Origin: Nostoc commune NIES-4072
GTDB lineage: Bacteria; Cyanobacteriota; Cyanobacteriia; Cyanobacteriales; Nostocaceae
Assembly: GCF_003113895.1 (NCBI RefSeq)
Contig: NZ_BDUD01000001.1
Span: 6,886,559-6,950,558 of the forward strand
Length of the DNA: 64,000 bases
Direction of reading: 5' to 3'
Below are positions 46,168 to 55,007 of this stretch, in pieces. Numbering within the stretch: position 1 is the first letter of the stretch; each line of letters begins with the position of its first letter. The position numbers and the translations under genes were made by a program. The notes under the pieces were generated by a model. That model did no database searches. It had not been told where the DNA came from and saw only the letters and a program-made list of their open reading frames with translations.

Positions 46168-47091
46168 ATGACCAAAGTTTTTGAATTACTGAAAATCATG
46201 GTACTCCCGCAACAGGTTAAAAACAGAAACGCCTCAGAATTAATAAATCTAGCTATTTTAGGCGTTTTGCTGCTGCTTTATGCTCCTATATTGCTACATT
46301 GGTTGGATGGTTGGCTAAACAAAAATATCAGTACAGAACACGAATATTTCAGCCACGGAATCATTGGTTTACCATTTGCCGCTTATCTGGGCTGGATGAA
46401 CCGGAAAAAGTGGAAACGTTTACCAGATACGATCCATCCTTTGGGTCCCGTTTTATTGTTATTCGGGGCAGTGTTTTATCTTAGTGGTGTTACAGAGTGG
46501 GTTAACCTTTCCTTGCCCGTTATACTAGCAGGATTATGCTTGTGGTTTAAGGGAATACCAGGTTTGCGATCGCAAGGATTCCCCCTGATACTAGTATTTT
46601 TGGCAACCCCAACGGCAGTACCCTATCTCATTGCTCCCTATACCTTGCCTCTTCAAAGCTTTATTGCTGGCACAGCAGGCTTTATACTGAATCAATTTGG
46701 TATGGACGTAACCGTAGATGAGATAAATCTCTACGTGGGAGGACGGATTGTAGAAGTTGCCCCCTATTGTGCAGGGCTGAAAATGTTGTTTACTACTCTC
46801 TACGTCGGCTTGATGCTGCTTTATTGGACAGATGCTTTGTCTTCACGTCGCACAGTTATAACGTTTTTATCTCTTGCTGCGATCGTTAGTACTTGTGCCA
46901 ATATCATTCGTAATACATTACTGACTTTCTTTCACGGCACAGGTCAAGAAGCGGCTTTTAGATGGCTACATGAGGGTTGGGGTGGTGACCTCTATTCAGC
47001 TTGTATGTTGGTGTCATTAGTGCCCTTACTGAATTGGATTAATAGCTATTTTTCAGCATCAGAAACTCAGCAAGAAGGGGAAAGTCATTAG
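46168..47091 (+). CDS. crtB: Cyanoexosortase B
   Basis: The 307-aa protein has about 8 membrane segments and the exosortase catalytic triad: Cys in VEVAPYCAGLKMLFTTL, Arg in NIIRNTLLTFF, and His in WLHEGWGGDLYS. Exosortases process PEP-CTERM-type sorted proteins and are tied to exopolysaccharide loci. The cyanobacterial B-type is paired with a dedicated partner, here at 47289. The first codons lie in an AATGACTAATGACC repeat, so translation may instead start at 46198. Note that crtB also names phytoene synthase, which this is not. Confidence 0.82.
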   Translation: MTKVFELLKIMVLPQQVKNRNASELINLAILGVLLLLYAPILLHWLDGWLNKNISTEHEYFSHGIIGLPFAAYLGWMNRKKWKRLPDTIHPLGPVLLLFGAVFYLSGVTEWVNLSLPVILAGLCLWFKGIPGLRSQGFPLILVFLATPTAVPYLIAPYTLPLQSFIAGTAGFILNQFGMDVTVDEINLYVGGRIVEVAPYCAGLKMLFTTLYVGLMLLYWTDALSSRRTVITFLSLAAIVSTCANIIRNTLLTFFHGTGQEAAFRWLHEGWGGDLYSACMLVSLVPLLNWINSYFSASETQQEGESH

Positions 47092-47094
47092 TCA

Positions 47095-47150
47095 TTGGGC
47101 ATTGGGCATTGGGCATTGGGCATTGGGCATTGGGCATTGGGCATTGGGCA
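47095..47150. repeat. Eight perfect TTGGGCA tandem repeats
   Basis: Eight consecutive perfect 7-bp units (TTGGGCA) follow the exosortase gene, with partial units on both sides. Such perfect STRRs are unstable and likely vary in number between strains. Confidence 0.9.
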
Positions 47151-47288
47151 TTGGTTATTAATTCTTGTCCCTCATCCCCCTCATCCCCCTCACTTCTTCA
47201 CTCCCCTGCTTCTTCTCTACTGATAAATATTACCTCATGGTGTGGTTTTATGAAGTAAAATTTTGCCTAAGTATTATAAATTTTACTG

Positions 47289-48011
47289 ATGATTTCTTTC
47301 TCCAAGTTTTTTAAGGAAAACCAATTGAGTCAGGTGGCAGCACTTTTGTTATTGCTACTCTTGTTGGCAATCGGAGGGGTTCCCGGATACCTGACAGGAC
47401 ACTGGCAATGGAAACAGCCGCCACCTGTTACCACCCTCAAGGAGTTAAAACAGATCCGCCATGCTGGGTTAGCCCTTCCTGGTTGGCAAACTATTGAACA
47501 AGCAGAACAGCAAATTGGCGAACATAAATGGTCTTTGCAGGTAATTAAAAAAGAAGGTTCCGAATCCCAGGCAATCCTGCTTTTGCTGCCGCAAAATGGG
47601 CCTATGGATCAACCAGAGGTAGAGTGGACAGACGTTAACGGCTGGGGAAGATCGCGCTGGGGAAAGTGGGATATAGCTCAATATCGTTCTGCTGAATTTA
47701 CCGTGAAACCGCCTGCAAAGTTGACATCTAAGGTTGAAATAAAAGTAGAAGCTAGGTTCTTTCGCGCCGTCACACCACAGCAAACCTTCGCTGTCTTGCA
47801 ATGGTACGCTATGCCAGACGGCGGAACTCCATCACCTTTCCACTGGTTCTTGGCAGATCAATTGGCCCAGTGGCGTAAGCAACGCACTCCTTGGGTGGGT
47901 GTGAGTATTCTGATTCCAATAGAACCTTTAGGGCAGGTAGAAACATCTTGGACTTTAGCACAGTCTATTGGAGAAACAGTGCAAGCTAAATTGATGGCAG
48001 ACTCTTTGTAG
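47289..48011 (+). CDS. Cyanoexosortase B system-associated protein
   Basis: The 240-aa protein has one N-terminal membrane segment (VAALLLLLLLAIGGVPGYLT) and a large extracytoplasmic domain including LPGWQTIEQAEQQIGEHKWS, ILLLLPQNGPMDQPEVEWTD and AVLQWYAMPDGGTPSPFHWF. It resembles the EpsI-like partner proteins found directly after cyanobacterial exosortases. It lies 197 bp after the exosortase gene. The role is inferred from this pairing. Confidence 0.78.
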   Translation: MISFSKFFKENQLSQVAALLLLLLLLAIGGVPGYLTGHWQWKQPPPVTTLKELKQIRHAGLALPGWQTIEQAEQQIGEHKWSLQVIKKEGSESQAILLLLPQNGPMDQPEVEWTDVNGWGRSRWGKWDIAQYRSAEFTVKPPAKLTSKVEIKVEARFFRAVTPQQTFAVLQWYAMPDGGTPSPFHWFLADQLAQWRKQRTPWVGVSILIPIEPLGQVETSWTLAQSIGETVQAKLMADSL

Positions 48012-48222
48012 AGTCTGTTATAAATGCATTTGTCCACAGATTCTTCAGTTGTATCTCTATAATCGCGTCCAGGTTAAAAATATGATGTTATAAATTAAAA
48101 TTGGCAAAAATTTTCTACTTTTTGTTGGTAAAATACTTGCAGATAAAAGAAACGTTTAGAATATTTTTAGAGTAAAATTACCACTCGGCGCGACTAATTT
48201 TTATCTAAGTTTTCCTGCACCG

Positions 48223-49575
48223 ATGTTCATAGATCAAAGTTCTTATATGCGTGCATTCAGCGCCTTGTGTTTTGTCAGTCTTCAAGTAGGAGTTTTCTTA
48301 ACAGCACCTATCCAGCTTGTTGTTGCCCAGCCTTTTCCACCTCAAGGACAATTACCAAGGCAACCCCCTGCGCCTGTACCAGGTACTGAGGTTGTACCTC
48401 TAGGTGCAAATAACGAAATTTCCCCCCAACTTAGCCGCTATCTCTTGGGGCCAGGAGATACAATTGGTGTTGTGCTTCAGCGTCCTCCTGGCCCGTACCG
48501 CTTAGGAATAGGAGATGGAATTAGCGTTTCGGTGCAGCGCTTTCCAGATTTGAGCTTTCAAGCTTTAATCAACCCAGAAGGTAACATTGTGGTGCCGCTA
48601 CTGGGAAAAGTTTCTTTACAAGGTTTGACTTTGGAAGAAGCTCAAGAGAAAATTCGCTTAGGTTTAAATCGTTATGTAGTTGATCCAGTAATAGTTTTAG
48701 CCTTGGCAACGCAGCGTCAAGACTTAAGTTTTCAAGCTGTAATTAGTCCAGAAGGCAACATTGTAGTGCCACAAGTGGGAACGGTGTCATTACAAGGCTT
48801 AACTTTGGAAGAAGCTCAAGAAAAAATTCGCTTGGGTTTAAGTAGCATTTTACCCGATCCAATCGTAGTAGTATCTTTGGCAGGAACGCGACCAGTTCAA
48901 GTTACCATTAGTGGGGAAATATTTCGACCTGGAATTTATCCGATTAATTCAACAACACCGCGCGTTGCTGATGCCTTACTAATATCTGGTGGTTCAACTT
49001 TGAATGCAGACCTGCGACAAGTGCAAGTACGCCGGAAGTTAATTGATGGTTCTGTGATTTCACAAACTATTGATTTATATGCAGCACTGCAAAATGGCGG
49101 TTCAATCCCCAATTTACGCTTACAAGACGGAGATGCGATACTCGTTCCCCGTCGTGAAGTTGGTAATAATGATGATTATGACCGCAATTTGGTAGCACGT
49201 TCATCCTTGTCCACACCACAGATTAGAGTCCGGATTTTAAACTACGCTGCTGGAGGTCTTGCCATTCAATCACTACCTAACGGGAGTACCTTTGTAGATG
49301 CTTTGGGAGGAGTAAATCTCGACACTGCTAATCTCCGAGATATCGCTTTGGTTCGCTTTGATCCTGAACGAGGTAAAGCTGTTACCCAGAAACTTGATGC
49401 GAAAAAAGCTTTAGGAGGCGATGCATCTCAAAATGTGGCCCTTCAAGATAATGATGTTCTGGTTGTTGGTCGGAACCTCATCGGTAGAATTACTAATTTC
49501 TTGACTACCATTACTCAACCCTTCTTTAATGTCCAGTCCTTTCTCCGATTTTTTGACGACTTCGGTGGCAGGTAA
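48223..49575 (+). CDS. Polysaccharide export protein (Wza-like, SLBB domains) with a tandem duplication
   Basis: The 450-aa protein has a signal peptide (to about residue 35), a Pro-rich stretch and two LGxGD motifs (LGPGDTIGVV, LGIGDGISVS). Two nearly identical 50-residue units follow at residues 109-158 and 167-216 (DLSFQAxIxPEGNIVVPxxG, then SLQGLTLEEAQEKIRLGL), with a 58-residue period. SLBB domains come next (VQVTISGEIFRPGIYPINS, and a second from about 335). It probably forms the outer-membrane or periplasmic channel for exopolysaccharide. It precedes the Wzc-like kinase. Confidence 0.88.
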   Translation: MFIDQSSYMRAFSALCFVSLQVGVFLTAPIQLVVAQPFPPQGQLPRQPPAPVPGTEVVPLGANNEISPQLSRYLLGPGDTIGVVLQRPPGPYRLGIGDGISVSVQRFPDLSFQALINPEGNIVVPLLGKVSLQGLTLEEAQEKIRLGLNRYVVDPVIVLALATQRQDLSFQAVISPEGNIVVPQVGTVSLQGLTLEEAQEKIRLGLSSILPDPIVVVSLAGTRPVQVTISGEIFRPGIYPINSTTPRVADALLISGGSTLNADLRQVQVRRKLIDGSVISQTIDLYAALQNGGSIPNLRLQDGDAILVPRREVGNNDDYDRNLVARSSLSTPQIRVRILNYAAGGLAIQSLPNGSTFVDALGGVNLDTANLRDIALVRFDPERGKAVTQKLDAKKALGGDASQNVALQDNDVLVVGRNLIGRITNFLTTITQPFFNVQSFLRFFDDFGGR

Positions 49576-49686
49576 AATTAGTAGCTCTCACCTCTTCGCT
49601 GATTGTTACTAGGATGTGAAAGAGGAGAAAATGAGGGTGATAAATATAAAGCTGATAACTGATAACTGATTCTATATGCCCTTGCC

Positions 49687-51861
49687 ATGACTCCACCAAT
49701 TGTTAAACGCTATCTTATTGCTTTTGAAAAATACAAGTGGATTGGACTAGCTAGTTTTGGTTTAGTCGTAGTGGGGTCAACAGTAGTGGCTATGCAGCCA
49801 GAGCCACAGACTAACTACATAGCATCTGCCGCACTTACCTATGCTGGTCCACCAGTTTCTTTTTCTGCAACTGGTAGTCAAATCCAACAGCAAGGAAAGG
49901 AACTAAATGAGGATGTTTTATTATCAAACCAGATACTTGCCACAGTGGCAGAGAAAGTAAATATCAAACCGAAACAACTTGGTTCAAGTATTGTCCTTTC
50001 TCTACCTAAAAAAAATCCCAAGACTGGAGATTTAGAAACGAGTACCTTTGAACTGAAATATGTAGATAGTGACCCCAAACGGGCCATAGAGGTCTTAACT
50101 GAATTGATGCAATCAATGATTAAGTTGAGCAGTGACATCAATACTGGGCGATTACAAGCAATTATTGAAAAGATTAATGAGCGCTTACCACAAGCTAAAC
50201 GGGAATTGCAAATTGCCGAAAAGAAACTGGAACAATATGATCGCATAGAGAGAACGGCGATATTAGCGGCGGAGAATGGCAGCTTATTAAGCGCTGTTAC
50301 TGCCAGCCAAAATCTCCAACGGCAAATTCAATTAACTATTTCTGGGGTTGATGCTCAAGTTAAGAGTTTACAAAATAAGTTAGGCTTAACAGTCGGACAG
50401 GCTTATATTTCTTCTGCTTTAAGTGCCGATCCAATTATTGGTAACTTGCGATCGCAAATTTATCAAAGTGAGTCACAAATCGCCTTACTTAGGAAAGATT
50501 TACGGCCGGAACACCCAACGATGGTTCAGTTGCAGCGTCAGAAACAAGCTGCTGAGGAATTGCTGCAACAACGGGCTGCGGAGGTATTAGGTGGCGATGG
50601 AACGGCGGCTCCGCTTCAGGGTAGTGTTGCCGGGATTCGCGCCCAAAGTAGCTTAGATCCGGCTCGCCAGCAATTGGCAAACCAAATGGTGTCTTTGCAA
50701 ACCCAACGGGAAACGCTGCAACAACAACTAGCTCAAGAAATCCAACAAGAAGCGCGACTACGGCGAGAGTATTCTTTAATACCCAATAAGCAATTAGAGC
50801 GATCGCGTTTAGAACAAGAGGTTGGACTTAAAAAAGCTATCTATGATCAAATGCAGGCGAAGCTAACCGATGCCAAAACCGCAGAGGCAGAAACTACCAG
50901 CAGCCTTAGCATTGCCAGACGCCCTACAGCGACTGCCGACGTAAAACCACCTAAGAGTGTACCTGTAACCCTTGCTGTGGGTAGTTTATTAGGTGTGTTG
51001 ATTGGTGGCGGGGTGATATTCTTATTAGGAGCGCTGGAAGGTACTTTCAAAACCAGGGAGGATATCCGCGAGAGCCTCAAGCAACGGGAAGTGGCACTGT
51101 TGGGAGAATTACCTTTAATGCCAGTTGATGATTTGCCTCAAGATGCAGTGCCTGTAGTACTTTCTGCTGATTCTCCTTATTTAGAATTTTATGAGAAAGT
51201 CCGTAGTAATCTGCGCCGGATTGGTGGTAAAGCCTTAAAGGTGGTTTTGATTACTAGCACCAGTAACCTAGAAGGTAAAACAGCAAGTGCTTATAACTTG
51301 GGTATAGCTTCAGCTCGTGCTGGTAAAAGAACCTTGATTATTGAAACAGATTTGCGATCGCCTTCCCGTTGTGCATCACTGAATGTAATTCCTGACCCCG
51401 ACGCCACTATTGAACCCCTGCGTTACTACGCTAACTTAAGTGAATGTATTCGTTTAGTTCCTCATGTAGAAAATTTATACATAATACCTAGTCCTGGTCC
51501 TGTGCGTCAATCCGCCGCTATTCTTGAATCTAGCGAAATGCGGCGCCTGATGGAGGATGTCCGCGAACGTTTTGATTTAGTTATCTTAGATACTAGCTCT
51601 CTCAGCATATCTAATGACCCTTTGTTAATCCAACCCTACAGCGATGGCATGGTACTTGTGGCACGACCACACTATACACAAGAGAACATGTTAGGTGAAG
51701 CTATTGATCAATTGGTTGAATCGGAACTGGGGTTATTGGGGGCAATTATCAATGGCGCTGATATCATTGTTTCTTTACCTGAACAAGTCGTAGAATCATC
51801 AACATTTACATCTAAAACAGAAGAATCAGAAGAACTTTCAGCAAGTGCCAACAAAAACTAA
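49687..51861 (+). CDS. Wzc-like polysaccharide co-polymerase / BY-kinase homologue
   Basis: The 724-aa protein has an N-terminal Wzz domain between two membrane segments (KWIGLASFGLVVVGSTVVAM near residue 20 and VTLAVGSLLGVLIGGGVIFL near residue 430), with a long coiled coil between them. A cytoplasmic P-loop domain follows. Its Walker A is TSTSNLEGKTASAYNLG rather than the usual PGEGKS/T form, and Walker A' is LIIETDLRSP. The C-terminal Tyr cluster of active BY-kinases is absent: the tail is EESEELSASANKN. It likely controls chain length with the SLBB export protein, while its kinase activity is uncertain. Confidence 0.87.
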   Translation: MTPPIVKRYLIAFEKYKWIGLASFGLVVVGSTVVAMQPEPQTNYIASAALTYAGPPVSFSATGSQIQQQGKELNEDVLLSNQILATVAEKVNIKPKQLGSSIVLSLPKKNPKTGDLETSTFELKYVDSDPKRAIEVLTELMQSMIKLSSDINTGRLQAIIEKINERLPQAKRELQIAEKKLEQYDRIERTAILAAENGSLLSAVTASQNLQRQIQLTISGVDAQVKSLQNKLGLTVGQAYISSALSADPIIGNLRSQIYQSESQIALLRKDLRPEHPTMVQLQRQKQAAEELLQQRAAEVLGGDGTAAPLQGSVAGIRAQSSLDPARQQLANQMVSLQTQRETLQQQLAQEIQQEARLRREYSLIPNKQLERSRLEQEVGLKKAIYDQMQAKLTDAKTAEAETTSSLSIARRPTATADVKPPKSVPVTLAVGSLLGVLIGGGVIFLLGALEGTFKTREDIRESLKQREVALLGELPLMPVDDLPQDAVPVVLSADSPYLEFYEKVRSNLRRIGGKALKVVLITSTSNLEGKTASAYNLGIASARAGKRTLIIETDLRSPSRCASLNVIPDPDATIEPLRYYANLSECIRLVPHVENLYIIPSPGPVRQSAAILESSEMRRLMEDVRERFDLVILDTSSLSISNDPLLIQPYSDGMVLVARPHYTQENMLGEAIDQLVESELGLLGAIINGADIIVSLPEQVVESSTFTSKTEESEELSASANKN

Positions 51862-52531
51862 TATATTTCCCAAATAGGGAATAGTTTTGGGCGTTGCTGA
51901 ATCCAAGTATGAATCATGCGATCGCTGCAATCCGACAAATGCCACTCAACATGTGCGGCGCTGAACTAAAGGAGAGAGACTTTGAATTTTCACCCTTACC
52001 GCATCAGAAAGGGGGTTAGGGGGTTATGTTTTTCGCTAAGGTTTGTAATGAGCAATTCAGAAAAATCATTGCGATCGCTTAATCATGTTAGATTATAGTT
52101 TGTTGTTTCTCTCAAACACAAAATTCGAGACTTTCCTACCCATCTCCTCATTCTGGGAATGAAAAAAAAGAACTGAAAAGTTAAATTTTTTGAAAATTAT
52201 GTGCAGAAACACATCTATGACTACTAGCTTATATGGCTTGCCAGACAAGGCTTAAAGGCATAATTGAATATCATTGTCAAAGAAAAATTAAAAGAATATG
52301 AAGTGCATTTTTACCCTCAAAAAAATGATATGTTAGATACAGAATTCAATTTCATGCGTTTATGGAGTAGAACAATATAGATTAGTTCAGTTTTTCACCC
52401 TCAAACCCTTGGTATTTCTTGCTTGTAACGCAAATTGAGGGCAATATGAGTACACATTTAAATAACCAAAACCCAGTTGCAAATAGATTAAATTCTTTGC
52501 TGGGATTGGATTGTGGCTGAGTACAAAGAAA
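51862..52531. other. Long spacer before the nifB regulatory array
   Basis: No supported gene. It carries a GGGCGTTGCTGAATCC stretch at about 51888 that resembles ends of some transposable elements, a GGGGGTTAGGGGGTTA run near 52011, and otherwise AT-rich sequence. A 62-aa minus-strand frame near 52382-52570 overlaps the nif regulatory boxes and is not credible. Confidence 0.45.
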
Positions 52532-52672
52532 TCCTGAACCCCTATCTATAAACACTAGAACCCCAACCAAAAAAGACTAGAACCCCTACCTGAAAAAAAC
52601 TTTTTTAATTCTTGTAATGCTTGAAGGATTAGGGTTTTTAGTATTTGAGTACAAATGTAATAAATCCAATAA
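52532..52672 (+). promoter_or_regulatory. nifB upstream regulatory array (three ACCC boxes and 39-bp module)
   Basis: Boxes with ACCCC begin at 52538, 52560 and 52582, exactly 22 bp apart (CCTGAACCCCTATC, ACTAGAACCCCAACC, ACTAGAACCCCTACC). The module with TTTTAG, two bases, TTTGAGTACAA (52644-52654), eight bases and AATCCAATAAAT follows. The nifP upstream region at 15623-15760 has the same elements, with the box-to-module distance 10 bp shorter, about one helical turn. A nif activator binding here, such as CnfR/PatB, is inferred. The ATG of nifB is 374 bp downstream. Confidence 0.7.
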
Positions 52673-53027
52673 ATTCTATCCTAGAGAGACGCACCGTTTG
52701 GCTAGGAGACGGCTGCTATAAATCTTATATCGCCAATCACCTAACGCTCTGAAACAAACAAAGCGAAAAGTGAGTGGAGGGATGACATGCACCAAGCCTG
52801 AAGTGAAGAGAAGTCGCGGCTGTAAGCACAAATTCTACCCAAGAACCGAACCTTGACACACCAGCCGAACATCACATATCTATCGCCTGCCTTACTTGAA
52901 AACAAGTTGCCCGAACCCAAGGGTTTGCAGGTAGTGTGAAAGACGCGACTTCAATTCCTGGGCATAGAGAGTGGCAACAGCATCTCCCACAGTGGCAGCC
53001 AAGTCCACCGACCTTTTGCGAAACTCA

Positions 53028-54473
53028 ATGACATCACCGTCTACACGACTCCTCAACTCCAACGCTACGGAATCGACAACCCAAGCAAAATCCGGTGGTT
53101 GCGGCTGCGACAGCACCACCAGCACCACCGTGGAAAGGGACGAAAAGCTCCAAGAACGCATTGCTAAACATCCCTGCTACAGCGAAGACGCTCATCACCA
53201 CTACGCCCGGATGCACGTTGCAGTTGCTCCCGCTTGCAACATTCAATGCAACTATTGCAACCGCAAATATGATTGCGCTAACGAAAGCCGTCCTGGAGTA
53301 GTTAGCGAATTGCTAACACCAGAACAAGCAGCACACAAAGCTTTAGTCATTGGTGGCAAGATTCCCCAAATGACAGTTGTGGGAATTGCCGGCCCTGGCG
53401 ACCCTCTGGCGAACCCAGAAAAAACCTTCCGCACATTTGAGTTGATTGCAGAGCAAGCACCAGACATCAAGCTTTGCTTATCAACCAATGGTTTAATGCT
53501 GCCCGACTACATCGATCGCATTAAACAATTAAATATAGATCACGTTACGATCACCATTAACATGGTAGATCCAGAGATCGGTGCTAAGATTTATCCTTGG
53601 GTTCACTACAGACGCAAGCGTTACAAAGGTCTTGAAGGTGCGAAAATCCTCCACGAAAGACAGATGGAAGGATTGCAAGCCCTGAAAGATGCTGATATCT
53701 TGTGCAAGGTTAACTCCGTGATGATTCCCGGAATTAATGATCAGCACTTAGTTGAAGTGAATCGAGTCATTCGTGAAAAAGGTGCATTCTTGCACAACAT
53801 CATGCCATTGATTTCTGCACCAGAACATGGCACACACTTTGGTTTAACCGGTCAACGCGGCCCCACACCCAAAGAACTCAAAGAAGTTCAAGACAACTGC
53901 TCTGGTAACATGAAAATGATGCGTCACTGTCGCCAGTGTCGTGCCGATGCAGTCGGATTATTGGGAGAAGACCGCAGCCAAGAATTTTCCAAAGAGAAAT
54001 TCTTGGAAATGACTCCAGAATATGACATGGAGCAACGCGCTACCGTTCACGAAGGAATTGAGAAGTTTAAAGAAGAACTTAAAGTAGCCAAAGATAAGGC
54101 GCTAGCTGGTAAGAAAATTGCCAATAGTCCGAAAGTTTTAGTTGCAGTAGCAACCAAAGGCGGCGGATTGGTTAACCAACACTTCGGTCATGCAAAAGAA
54201 TTCCAAATTTACGAAGTGGGTGGAGACGAAGTTCGCTTTGTCAGCCATCGCAAAATTGACCAATACTGCCAAGGTGGATACGGCGAAGAAGCTTCTTTTG
54301 AGCATATTATGAAAGCGATCGCAGATTGCAAAGCAGTTTTAGTCTCCAAGATTGGTAACTGTCCTCAAGAAAAATTGCAAGAAGCTGGAATAAAGACTGT
54401 TGAAGCTTACGACGTGATTGAAAAGGTTGCTTTGGAGTTCTACGAGCAATACGTTAAGGAATTAGGGAATTAG
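53028..54473 (+). CDS. nifB: Nitrogenase cofactor biosynthesis protein NifB
   Basis: NifB is the radical SAM enzyme that makes NifB-co, the 8Fe-9S-C core of FeMo-co. From ATG 53028 ([20 protein letters not shown]) the length is 481, as in Anabaena. The frame is open 19 codons upstream. The radical SAM motif is CNIQCNYC, with the GGCGC and [10 protein letters not shown] cluster ligands also present. The C-terminal 120 residues form a NifX-like domain ([20 protein letters not shown]). It heads the nifB-fdxN-nifS-nifU order. Confidence 0.97.
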   Translation: MTSPSTRLLNSNATESTTQAKSGGCGCDSTTSTTVERDEKLQERIAKHPCYSEDAHHHYARMHVAVAPACNIQCNYCNRKYDCANESRPGVVSELLTPEQAAHKALVIGGKIPQMTVVGIAGPGDPLANPEKTFRTFELIAEQAPDIKLCLSTNGLMLPDYIDRIKQLNIDHVTITINMVDPEIGAKIYPWVHYRRKRYKGLEGAKILHERQMEGLQALKDADILCKVNSVMIPGINDQHLVEVNRVIREKGAFLHNIMPLISAPEHGTHFGLTGQRGPTPKELKEVQDNCSGNMKMMRHCRQCRADAVGLLGEDRSQEFSKEKFLEMTPEYDMEQRATVHEGIEKFKEELKVAKDKALAGKKIANSPKVLVAVATKGGGLVNQHFGHAKEFQIYEVGGDEVRFVSHRKIDQYCQGGYGEEASFEHIMKAIADCKAVLVSKIGNCPQEKLQEAGIKTVEAYDVIEKVALEFYEQYVKELGN

Positions 54474-54616
54474 GGAATAGGGCATGGGGCATGGGGCATG
54501 GGGAATAGAAGAAGAATTATCCCTAATGCCGCCACTCGCCTCCCACCTATGGCACTGTCTCCCCGATGCCCAATGCCCAATGCCCAATGCCCTTTACCTA
54601 AAAAGGAGAATAAATC
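54474..54616. repeat. STRR spacer between nifB and fdxN
   Basis: GGGCATG/GGGGCAT 7-bp units lie near 54479-54505, and complementary ATGCCCA units near 54565-54592. These can pair into a long hairpin that may affect nifB-fdxN co-transcription. AAAAGGAGAATAAATC at the right end is the fdxN ribosome site. Confidence 0.7.
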
Positions 54617-54973
54617 ATGGCTTACAAAATTCTTACTAGCCAGTGTATTTCCTGCAATCTCTGTCTAACGGCATGTCCCACAAATGCAGTAAAACTGGTT
54701 GACGGACAGCACTGGATTGACCCTGAACTTTGTACAAACTGTATTGGTAGTATTCACACCGTGCCTCAGTGTAAAGCTGGTTGTCCCACGTGCGACGGTT
54801 GCGTTAAGCAGCCTAGCGATTATTGGGAAGGCTGGTTTGCTAATTACAACCGCGTAGTCGCTAAATTAACAAATAAACAAGATTACTGGGAACGTTGGTT
54901 TAATTGTTATTCCCAGAAATACTCTGAACAGTTGCAAAAGCGTCAATCCCAATCGGTGGGTTCTGAAGCTTAA
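54617..54973 (+). CDS. fdxN: Ferredoxin FdxN, 2[4Fe-4S] type, uninterrupted
   Basis: The 118-aa bacterial-type ferredoxin has the first cluster motif CISCNLCLTACPTNAV and a second, extended set CTNCIGSIHTVPQCKAGCPT, followed by a C-terminal extension with DYWEGWFANYN and DYWERWFNCYS. Unlike in Anabaena PCC 7120, where a large element splits fdxN, the frame is complete here. It probably supplies electrons for NifB or cofactor assembly. Confidence 0.95.
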   Translation: MAYKILTSQCISCNLCLTACPTNAVKLVDGQHWIDPELCTNCIGSIHTVPQCKAGCPTCDGCVKQPSDYWEGWFANYNRVVAKLTNKQDYWERWFNCYSQKYSEQLQKRQSQSVGSEA

Positions 54974-55007
54974 TTAAATAATTTGTAATTCTTAATTGAA
55001 GACAACA

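Noticed and set aside
47093..47160. Tandem repeats considered as a CRISPR array
   Set aside because: The repeats are 7 bp without spacers, so they are STRRs. No CRISPR array or cas gene was seen in the window.
52382..52570. 62-aa minus-strand frame before nifB
   Set aside because: It overlaps the phased ACCC boxes and has no homology I recognise.
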